Of a DNA stretch of 64,000 nucleotides, positions 55,801 through 62,771 are shown in pieces. The DNA is from Aureimonas sp. SK2 (GTDB taxonomy: Bacteria; Pseudomonadota; Alphaproteobacteria; Rhizobiales; Rhizobiaceae). The stretch spans positions 79,152-143,151 of the forward strand of contig NZ_JAPZDS010000012.1 of the NCBI RefSeq assembly GCF_029813115.1, in the 5' to 3' direction. Positions within the stretch are counted from its first letter, which is position 1, and every line of letters begins with the position of its first letter. The notes below the pieces were generated by a model, which did not search any database, was not told where the DNA came from, and was given only the letters and a program-made list of their open reading frames with translations. The translations under genes were made by a program, and so were the position numbers.

Positions 55801-55931
55801 GCCGAGAGGCGCTTGCGGCCACGCGCGCGGCGGGCGGCGATCACCTTGCGACCGCCGGTCGTGGCCATGCGGGCACGGAAGCCGTGGCGGCGCTTGCGGA
55901 CGAGCTTGGAGGGCTGATAGGTGCGCTTCAT
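55797..55931 (-). CDS. rpmH: 50S ribosomal protein L34
   Basis: Forty-four codons read [20 protein letters not shown] at the start and end in GRKRLSA; the whole sequence matches bacterial L34 (very basic, [11 protein letters not shown] core, [12 protein letters not shown] end). It heads the rpmH-rnpA-yidC series; the stop overlaps the rnpA TTG. A good promoter lies about 125 bases upstream. Confidence 0.97.
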   Translation of the reverse strand: MKRTYQPSKLVRKRRHGFRARMATTGGRKVIAARRARGRKRLSA

Positions 55932-56054
55932 GGACGTATACCGCGGAAAGCCCCGCGGACCTCTTGATCTTCTATGGGTTCAAATCGAACGTCGAACGCA
56001 CGAAAGATCCGCATGGGCAAACCCCATACGACCCGGCATCCGTCTGTGGGCGCG

Positions 56055-56084
56055 CTTATAGGAACGAAGCGGGGGATAAGTCAA
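56055..56084 (-). promoter_or_regulatory. Promoter of rpmH-rnpA-yidC
   Basis: On the minus strand TTGACT (56084-56079) and TATAAG (56060-56055) are 18 bases apart. This is one of the clearest sigma-70 type promoters in the window and is placed for rpmH. Confidence 0.65.
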
Positions 56085-56214
56085 TCGCCTCCCCCGTGGA
56101 CGGCATGCCGGATCCCGCCCTCCCCTTTGCGCACGGGGCCGGGCCGGTCTATGCCGTTGGAGCAATAAGCGCCTTTCTACTCCGCGCCGGCCGGATGGGT
56201 CCGGCGGAAACGCG

Positions 56215-57672
56215 ATGACCGATCCAATTCCCGAGGCGAAGCCGCGAACGGGTTCGCACCCTCCCTTCACGAAGCGCCTGTCGTCCCGTCTCTTCGCCTT
56301 GACGGCTTTGGCCGTGATGAGCGCGGAAATCCTTGTCTTCGTTCCGTCCGTCGCCCGGTTCCGCCTCGACTGGCTCCAGTCCAAGCTGGAAACCGTCTCG
56401 GTCGCCACCCTGATGGCCGATTTCGCCGAGGGCGGCCTGCTCCTTTCGCTGGACCAGGAAAGCGAACTCCTGCGCGCGCTCGACGCCCGGCTGATCGCCA
56501 TTCGCCGGCCGGGCGTGACGCAACTCCTGGCCCGCGTGCCGGATCTGGCAACCGTCGACGAGCAGGTCGACCTCACCCAGGAGAGCCGGTTCGATTCGGT
56601 TCTGGCCGCCTTCGACACCCTTCTCAGCCACCGACCGCGCACCATCCGGCTCGTGGGCGCGATCGGCGACGGCTCGATGACCGGCGAGATCGTCTTCAAC
56701 GAGGCGCCGCTGCGGCAGGCGATGCTGCGCTACTCGCGCAACATTCTCCTCCTCTCTCTCGGCATCGCGAGCTTCACGGGCCTCCTCGTCTTCGGCGCGA
56801 TCAGCCTGTTCCTGCTGCGGCCCGTGCGCTCTCTGACCAACGCACTGGTGCGCTTCGGCGCCGATCCCGAGGACCCGTCGCTGATCCTCAAGCCCAGCGA
56901 GCGGGCGGACGAACTCGGCATCGCGGAGCGGGAACTCGCCGGCATGCAGCAGGTCCTCGCCGACACGCTGCGCCAGCAGCGGCGTCTGGCCGATCTCGGG
57001 CTCGCCGTCTCCAAGATCAACCACGACCTGCGCAACATCCTGGCCTCGGCCCAGCTGATCTCCGATCGGCTGGCCGACGTGCCGGACGCGCAGGTCCAGC
57101 GCTTCACGCCCGTCCTGATCCGCAGCCTCGACCGCGCCCTTCACTATACGCAGTCGGTCCTGGCCTATGGCCGCGCTGCCGAAAGCCGCCCGGTGCGCCG
57201 GCTGACCCTTCTTCACCGCCTGGTGGAGGAGATCTTCGAGACCCAGCTCGTCACCCCCGAACAGGGCATCGAGCTGGTCAACGCCGTTCCCCCCGCCCTC
57301 GAGGCCGACCTCGATCCGGAGCAGTTCTTCCGCGCCCTGTCCAACCTCGTGCGCAACGCCCTTCAGGCCATGGAAGGCGAGGTCGAGGACGCGGTGGTCC
57401 GCCGCGTCAGCGTGCGGGCCGAGGCCCCGGGCGAGGCGATGCTGCGCATCGTGGTCGAGGACACCGGACCCGGCCTCGGCCCGGCGGCGCGCGACCACCT
57501 GTTTCAGGCGTTCCGCGGCTCCACTCGCGCGGGCGGCACGGGTCTCGGCCTCGCTATCGCCGCCGAGATCGTCAAGGCGCATGGCGGCCAGATCCGCCTC
57601 GCCGCCGGCTCCACGCCCGGCGCCCGCTTCGAGATCGACCTCCCCGGCGCCCTGCCGGACGACGCCGCCTGA
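56215..57672 (+). CDS. Sensor histidine kinase (orphan)
   Basis: A 485-residue membrane kinase. TM1 near residues 28-46, an extracytoplasmic region to about 175, TM2 near 177-200 (NILLLSLGIASFTGLLVFGAISLFLL), HAMP, a HisKA helix with H270 in VSKINHDLRNILASAQ, and an ATPase domain with NLVRNALQAM, EDTGPGLGP and GTGLGLAIA. No response regulator gene is adjacent. The stimulus is unknown. It is divergent from rpmH. Confidence 0.92.
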   Translation: MTDPIPEAKPRTGSHPPFTKRLSSRLFALTALAVMSAEILVFVPSVARFRLDWLQSKLETVSVATLMADFAEGGLLLSLDQESELLRALDARLIAIRRPGVTQLLARVPDLATVDEQVDLTQESRFDSVLAAFDTLLSHRPRTIRLVGAIGDGSMTGEIVFNEAPLRQAMLRYSRNILLLSLGIASFTGLLVFGAISLFLLRPVRSLTNALVRFGADPEDPSLILKPSERADELGIAERELAGMQQVLADTLRQQRRLADLGLAVSKINHDLRNILASAQLISDRLADVPDAQVQRFTPVLIRSLDRALHYTQSVLAYGRAAESRPVRRLTLLHRLVEEIFETQLVTPEQGIELVNAVPPALEADLDPEQFFRALSNLVRNALQAMEGEVEDAVVRRVSVRAEAPGEAMLRIVVEDTGPGLGPAARDHLFQAFRGSTRAGGTGLGLAIAAEIVKAHGGQIRLAAGSTPGARFEIDLPGALPDDAA

Positions 57673-57735
57673 GCCGCATCCGCACGCCCCGCGGCCGCCC
57701 CTTTCACAAACCTCGCATCCCCCGCACGGAATCGC

Positions 57736-57764
57736 TTGCAATCGCCGATGGCTTTGGCTAGTTA
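57736..57764 (+). promoter_or_regulatory. Probable tRNA-Arg promoter
   Basis: TTGCAA and TAGTTA, 17 bases apart, about 42 bases before the mature tRNA 5' end. Confidence 0.45.
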
Positions 57765-57805
57765 CCCCTCACGAACGGCCGAGGCACCTGCCCGACACGT
57801 TCCAG

Positions 57806-57882
57806 GCGCCCGTAGCTCAGCTGGATAGAGCACCAGACTACGAATCTGGGGGTCAGAGGTTCGAATCCTTTCGGGCGCGCCA
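57806..57882 (+). tRNA. tRNA-Arg (anticodon ACG)
   Basis: A complete 77-base cloverleaf: acceptor GCGCCCG/CGGGCGC, D-arm GCTC/GAGC, anticodon stem CCAGA/TCTGG with loop CTACGAA (anticodon ACG), T-arm with TTCGAAT, discriminator G and encoded CCA. The wobble A is expected to become inosine and read CGU/CGC/CGA. The 3' end adjoins an integrated element whose recombinase overlaps it in antisense. Confidence 0.98.
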
Positions 57883-57904
57883 TTTCGGTCCAGTAAACTG
57901 AACC
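57853..57904. other. Candidate att junction at the tRNA 3' end
   Basis: The 3' third of tRNA-Arg lies inside the end of the recombinase gene. Directly beyond the CCA is an imperfect 18-bp palindrome (57887-57904; 7 of 9 positions symmetric, halves GGTCCAGTA and AACTGAACC). Elements in tRNA genes usually recombine at the 3' end and keep the tRNA whole. The partner junction is outside the window, so the exact core is not known. Confidence 0.5.
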
Positions 57905-59532
57905 ACGTCTCTAGCAGCTGGCGCGTCAGCGATTGCGGCGTGCAGGACGTCGCGGCTACCGGTAATACGAACCGTCGCCGTGTCGACCTCGACGGCACCA
58001 AGGATGGCTCGGAGATACGCTTTGCGGGCCGGCGTGTCGGTCGAGGACAGAACCTCGCGCATCAGCTTGCCGAAGGCTGCCACCTTTTCCGGATCGATCG
58101 CAGCATGCCCACCCGATTGCGCACGCGCCCGCTCAAAGGCGGCCTGTGCTCTCTCCCGCTCTCCTTTCAGGATGGCGATGCGATCGCGCAGGATGTCATC
58201 CAGATCAGCCATCCCGTCCTCGACAAGCTTGTAGAGGCGGCGCAGTTTGTCTTCTGCGGTCGCGACCTCGGTCTGAAGCGCGACGAGGCGAGCGTCGACC
58301 GCCTCCGCCCGGGCGGCACGACGGGCCACAAGGGCGGATAGGACCTCGGCGAGGCGCTCGGGTGCGAACAGACGCTCCTGCAGCGCCGTCAGCACCAGAT
58401 CGTCGAGGTGCGCCATAGGGATCGAGTTGCCGCGGCAGACGGTAGGACCGCGTTGAGCTCGGCTTGCGCACGTGTAATAGGCGTAGACCTTTCCGGAGCG
58501 CGACGTGCCGGTGCGCTGCGTCATGCCACCGCCGCAATGCGCGCAGGTAGCAAGACCCGTCAACAGGATAGGACCGCTGGCGATCCGCACCGGGCTGACG
58601 CGGGGGTTGTTGGCGACGAGCTTGACCTGCACGGCCTCAAAGGTTGCATCCTCAAGAATGCGGGGGACGTCGATCGTGACGATCTCTTCGTCGCTGCGCC
58701 TTTCACCGGTCGCCTTGTTGCGCACGTTGTAGTGCCATCGCCCGACATAGGCAGTGTTGGTGAGGATGTGGTGCATCGCGCCGACACCAAAGGTGCCGCC
58801 GCGCTTCGTGACGAAGCCGCGGCTGTTCAGCCACTTGACCACTTCCTTGATGCCGAGCGGCGGCGTGCCGGTCGCTGAATCCCCTTCGAGATAAAGACGG
58901 AAGATGAGGCGCACGGTCTCAGCCTCGACTTCGTCGATCGCGAGACGCTTCTTGATCTTCGCGCCGCGCCGCTCCGCCTCGACGGCGTTATAGCCGAGCG
59001 GCGGCGTCGCTCCGTTCCAAAAGCCCTGAGAGGCGTTCTCGCGCATGGCGCGTGTGACCTGTTTGCCGTTCTCTTTGGATGTGTACTCGTCGAAGATGCC
59101 GATGATCTGTCGCATCATCTCGGCAGATGGGTCGGTGCCCGTCGGCTGCGTGATGGAAACGACCTCGACGCCGTGACGACGAAGTTTTCGGATGGCGAGT
59201 TCCATCTCGGCGCCGTTGCGGTAGAACCGGCTGAAGGCGTGAACGACGATGAGATCGTAGGGCCTGTCGGCGTCGCAGGCCCGATCCATCAACGCTTGGA
59301 AGGCGGGACGCCGGTCGTCGGTGGCGCTGACGCCGGGCTCGACATACTCATCCGTGACGATCCAACCCTCGCGCTCGCAATGCCCCCGGGTCAGACGCCG
59401 CTGAGAAGGCAGTGACACATCGCCCTCAGCCTGCCTGCCGGTGGAAACGCGCAGATAAAGCGCCGCTCGCCGCATCTTCGCCGCCGCGACCTTTGGGATT
59501 GGGATTTTCGTGGACGACTTGACGAGGGACAT
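57853..59532 (-). CDS. Large serine site-specific recombinase
   Basis: A 559-residue recombinase: resolvase domain with catalytic S30 in ALYLRVSTGRQ, VVHAFSRFYRNGAEM and the Arg-containing helices, then the Recombinase domain (NGATPPLGYNAVE, HILTNTAYVGRWHYN), a zinc ribbon (CAHCGGGM, then YYTCASRAQRGPTVC) and a coiled coil (about 430-490). Start ATG 59532 has GGAG eight bases upstream. The last residues (WRARKDSNL) come from the antisense of tRNA-Arg. It is the likely integrase and excisionase of the element. Confidence 0.92.
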   Translation of the reverse strand: MSLVKSSTKIPIPKVAAAKMRRAALYLRVSTGRQAEGDVSLPSQRRLTRGHCEREGWIVTDEYVEPGVSATDDRRPAFQALMDRACDADRPYDLIVVHAFSRFYRNGAEMELAIRKLRRHGVEVVSITQPTGTDPSAEMMRQIIGIFDEYTSKENGKQVTRAMRENASQGFWNGATPPLGYNAVEAERRGAKIKKRLAIDEVEAETVRLIFRLYLEGDSATGTPPLGIKEVVKWLNSRGFVTKRGGTFGVGAMHHILTNTAYVGRWHYNVRNKATGERRSDEEIVTIDVPRILEDATFEAVQVKLVANNPRVSPVRIASGPILLTGLATCAHCGGGMTQRTGTSRSGKVYAYYTCASRAQRGPTVCRGNSIPMAHLDDLVLTALQERLFAPERLAEVLSALVARRAARAEAVDARLVALQTEVATAEDKLRRLYKLVEDGMADLDDILRDRIAILKGERERAQAAFERARAQSGGHAAIDPEKVAAFGKLMREVLSSTDTPARKAYLRAILGAVEVDTATVRITGSRDVLHAAIADAPAARDVVQFTGPKWRARKDSNL

Positions 59533-59613
59533 GGCCCAAACTCCGATGTAAGGCGCGCTCGAACTCGCCCGATGCGACCGCGGCACGGCTCCTGACGGAC
59601 TTCAGACGATGGA

Positions 59614-59667
59614 AAGACTCCCACGAGTCTTACAGGGTAACGGATCTGCTGCAACGGCAAGGATCCG
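59614..59667. repeat. Two inverted repeats upstream of the recombinase
   Basis: AAGACTC-CCAC-GAGTCTT at 59614-59631 and CGGATC...GATCCG at 59641-59667. They lie between the small gene's stop and the recombinase start and may be operators or a weak terminator. Confidence 0.4.
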
Positions 59668-59716
59668 CTTCGTCGAGATCGTTGTGGAGAACTGGTCCGA
59701 CTGGAGCATCGACGCG

Positions 59717-59989
59717 TCAACCATCGAGGATTCTGTCGATGAGCAATCCCAAATATCGTTCCAGCACCTCGAGCTCTCGCGCGGTCACCGGCAGCGGGTC
59801 CGGCAGGTCAACGATCGCGCGATACCCGGCTTCTGCATGCGGAACGGCCTTTGGGGCCGGTTTGGGGATACGGCCCCGCTGCACACCAGCCGAACTGCAG
59901 GCGTCCGAAGGCTTGCGCTTCTCGCGGCGTATGCTGTCGCATCGGCTGTCGCGCAATGCCGATCCGCGGCGGGACGGCTTAGAGCTCAT
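59717..59989 (-). CDS. Hypothetical protein of the mobile element
   Basis: A 90-residue protein that starts (ATG 59989) 11 bases before the relaxase stop ends. The N-terminal half is very basic and Ser-rich (MSSKPSRRGSALRDSRCDSIRREKRK split over 26 residues). The C-terminal half is an acidic, probably helical stretch with LPDPLPVTARELEVLERYLG and LLIDRILDG. Not recognised. Its position suggests a partner of the relaxase or recombinase, for example a directionality or accessory DNA-binding factor; this is inference. Confidence 0.6.
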   Translation of the reverse strand: MSSKPSRRGSALRDSRCDSIRREKRKPSDACSSAGVQRGRIPKPAPKAVPHAEAGYRAIVDLPDPLPVTARELEVLERYLGLLIDRILDG

Positions 59990-62618
59990 GATCGAGCTCG
60001 CGGCGGCGGTCGTGGACTGTCGAGCGATCCCGCGCCCTCGTCACCTTCGACGCGTTTGGCTCGGCCGCGAGAAGGTCGAGCGTCGTGGTCTTCGCATTGG
60101 CGCGCGCCAACCGCTCGGCTAGAAAGCGGAGGCGTGCCTGGTCGTCACCGGCTGCGACCGCCTCAATTGTGTCCGTTGCCATCTCGCGGTCGAGCGTCCG
60201 GCCATCAATGAAGAACGTCGTATCGCCGCGCGCCCTGCTGGCCGCGACATAGGCGTCGTGTCGATCCAAGCGCGCGGAAGCAAGGACGAGCGCTGCGTCG
60301 ACGGTGATCCCTTGCGCTTGGAAAATGGTTGCGGCGTAGGCGTGCGCCAGCTTCACGCGACCCGTAGCATCGGCAATGTCGCCGGGCGCGAATTCGACGA
60401 TGCGCGTGCCAACCTTGGCGCCAATCCGCACCGACCCGTCCGCGGCCTCATCGACCGAGGCAATAACCGCCTCCGTGCCATTGATCACACCAAGCGCGTC
60501 ATGGCGGACGAGAAAGCGGACGTGGTCACCGACCGCGAGACGCAACTGGTAGCTGTTGCCGGACGCGTCGGCGGCTTCTACAGCGACGTCGGCTCCACGC
60601 AAACTTCCACACTCGCGCAAATGCTGGCGGATCCTGTCCGATACAGCTCGGACCTCGGCGTTCGTTTTCGCCGTGACGAGAACGCTTTGCTCGGGAGCCG
60701 TGTCGCGGTGCCGCTGCCATTCGGCGGCGACCGCCTCGACTGTCGCGCGGGGTCCCTCATAAAATCGGATGAGGCCACGCTCGGCGAAGGCGGCGAGCGC
60801 GGCGATGGCTTCGCCGTGAGCAAAGCTCTGCGGCGCTTCGCGGGCCCAGACCTCGCGCTGGCGGACAACGGTCGCGATCTCGACAGCTCCGATTGACTGC
60901 CGAATCAAGCGCATAGCATGAGAAGGACCGACCGGCCTTAGCTGGTGTTCGTCGCCCACAATCACCGCAATGCCGGAGGCCCGTTCGATCTCTGACAGCA
61001 GACGCAGCGCTTGAGGACTCGATTGCAGCCCGCCCTCCTCGACGAGCAGGCAGGTCTTCGGGCCGAAGATCGGCTTATCGCCGCCGCTCCTCGCCAGCCA
61101 GGAGTCGATCGCGCGAGACTCGATGCCAAGATCGTCGCGAAGACCATGCGCGGCCCGCCATGCGATCGCCGCACCGACAACGGTGTAGCCTTCAGACTGC
61201 CAGGCTCTGGTAATCGCTTTCAGGGTCGTCGACTTACCCGTCCCCGCAGCGCCCTGCACCAGAGTCAGACAAACCCCGGAGGTCGCGGCGCGGGTGACCG
61301 CGGCCTGCTCGGCGTTCAGGTTCTGAGAGTGAACGAGCGTCGTAACGAGAGCTGGATCTGGAGCCGCAACCCATTCGGCTGCCAGGTGCCGGGCGGTCTC
61401 GACCAGTCGCCGCTCCGTAGCGATCATCGTCGGTGTCGAATAGACGGCTTCGCCTCGCACCTCGCCAAGCTTGGCAATCTGCCCGTCGGCAATGAGCGCG
61501 TCTGCCATCAAGACCGTCTCGTCGGGGGTAGCGCGTGATCCGACGAGGGCATTGGCGACCGCCTCAAGAAGGTGTCGCCGCTCGAACGTCGCGCTATGTT
61601 CGGTCAGCGCTGCCGGCACGGCCTCGAGACGCTCTTTCGCGAGCACCTCAAGGTGGTTCGCGGTCAGTTCAGTTTCTGCCGCCCGTCCGGCTGAACGGAC
61701 GTCGGCAAGAACCGCTTCCGCGGGGTACCCGAGCGCTGTGGCGGCCTCCTTCCATTGACGGGTGAGATCGAGACCGGCGATGGTCTGTTTGTCGCGCCGG
61801 CCGACGAGTGTCACAGCTGCGGCAAGCGCGGGCGCGGCATTGGACGTGACGCCGGCCTCGGCGAGTTCCTCTTCGATCGCCGCGCGACGGGCACTAAAGA
61901 AGCGGCAGAGTGCCTCCGGCACACCGCGCACCGACCAGCGCCAGTCACCCTCCGGCACATCGATCGCGAGACCACGCTTCTGGAGCGCCGTCGCCAACGC
62001 CAGGCGGTATTGCGCACCGAGCGCTTTCTTCCAGGATCGCAGCGCTATCGTATCAAGCGCGCCCCAGGTGCCGTCCGCGCGTTCGCCGATGTTGGGCCAA
62101 CAAAGATGATGATGCCGTTGAGGACTTGGCATGACCGTCCCGTCGGCGTGCCGTTCGGGACGGGTTTCGCTATGGGTGAAGACGGCGACAGCGAACGCTG
62201 CAGTCTCCCGCCGGCTGCCAGCGCGTCCGCGCCGAGCGAGTGGGATTTCGGCCTCGACCAGCTTGGCGATCCATTCGATCGCCTCTTGCTCGCCCTCCTC
62301 AATCGTCTCACGCATCGCGGCGTCGCCAAGCGCCCAGTCGACCGAGACGGATTTGAGCGATGACAGCGTGAGGTCGACGCCGAGCGTCCGCCTACCTGGT
62401 CCTTTGTGCTGGATAAGCGGGCGCCCGTCGCGATCGAGACCCTGACACACGCGATCGAAGACTGCAGCGCGCACCGGTTCGCCTGCAGTCACCCCAAGCA
62501 GTGTGTGGCCGCGCAGCCAGACGCCGCCGGTCTCAGCGCCGGCCTCGTAGTACCGAACGGCTGAGGACGCGCGCGTATAGTACGCAGACGAGCGGATGAG
62601 GGCGAAGGATGCGACCAA
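59979..62618 (-). CDS. MobF-family relaxase/helicase (TrwC-like)
   Basis: An 879-residue conjugation enzyme. The N-terminal relaxase has Tyr pairs at 13-14 and 23-24 (catalytic tyrosines expected here) and the metal-binding HHH at 169-171 in PQRHHHLCWPNI. A RecD-type helicase follows with Walker A QGAAGTGKSTTLK (K462), the DEHQLRPVGPSHAM motif and the late VTVDAALVLASARLDRHDAYVAASRARGDT parts. It would nick at oriT and unwind the strand for transfer. The start is a TTG (62618) with GGAGG ten bases upstream; that site lies in a hairpin. Confidence 0.9.
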   Translation of the reverse strand: MVASFALIRSSAYYTRASSAVRYYEAGAETGGVWLRGHTLLGVTAGEPVRAAVFDRVCQGLDRDGRPLIQHKGPGRRTLGVDLTLSSLKSVSVDWALGDAAMRETIEEGEQEAIEWIAKLVEAEIPLARRGRAGSRRETAAFAVAVFTHSETRPERHADGTVMPSPQRHHHLCWPNIGERADGTWGALDTIALRSWKKALGAQYRLALATALQKRGLAIDVPEGDWRWSVRGVPEALCRFFSARRAAIEEELAEAGVTSNAAPALAAAVTLVGRRDKQTIAGLDLTRQWKEAATALGYPAEAVLADVRSAGRAAETELTANHLEVLAKERLEAVPAALTEHSATFERRHLLEAVANALVGSRATPDETVLMADALIADGQIAKLGEVRGEAVYSTPTMIATERRLVETARHLAAEWVAAPDPALVTTLVHSQNLNAEQAAVTRAATSGVCLTLVQGAAGTGKSTTLKAITRAWQSEGYTVVGAAIAWRAAHGLRDDLGIESRAIDSWLARSGGDKPIFGPKTCLLVEEGGLQSSPQALRLLSEIERASGIAVIVGDEHQLRPVGPSHAMRLIRQSIGAVEIATVVRQREVWAREAPQSFAHGEAIAALAAFAERGLIRFYEGPRATVEAVAAEWQRHRDTAPEQSVLVTAKTNAEVRAVSDRIRQHLRECGSLRGADVAVEAADASGNSYQLRLAVGDHVRFLVRHDALGVINGTEAVIASVDEAADGSVRIGAKVGTRIVEFAPGDIADATGRVKLAHAYAATIFQAQGITVDAALVLASARLDRHDAYVAASRARGDTTFFIDGRTLDREMATDTIEAVAAGDDQARLRFLAERLARANAKTTTLDLLAAEPNASKVTRARDRSTVHDRRRELDHEL

Positions 62619-62623
62619 ACGAC

Positions 62624-62648
62624 GAAGGCCTCCGGTTGGGAGGCCTTC
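62624..62648 (-). promoter_or_regulatory. Hairpin covering the relaxase ribosome site
   Basis: A perfect 10-bp stem (GAAGGCCTCC with GGAGGCCTTC, five-base loop). On the minus strand its 3' arm contains the GGAGG that precedes the TTG start of the relaxase, so translation would be low unless the stem opens. It could also end the coupling-protein transcript (only GTCGTTT follows). Confidence 0.55.
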
Positions 62649-62771
62649 AGAATTCGCCGGCGGACCGTTGAGGCGCTACGGAATCAAAGCAGCGAGAATA
62701 ATTCAGTCTGGGCAGAGACTTGGCAGGCACCATCGATGGATGGTGATGCGCGGTCGAACGCGCCGACTGGA

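Noticed and set aside
57762..58001. 79-residue minus-strand frame over tRNA-Arg with RIRTSDPQIRSLVLYPAEL
   Set aside because: This is the familiar false protein obtained by translating the antisense of a tRNA gene; it has no separate ribosome site.
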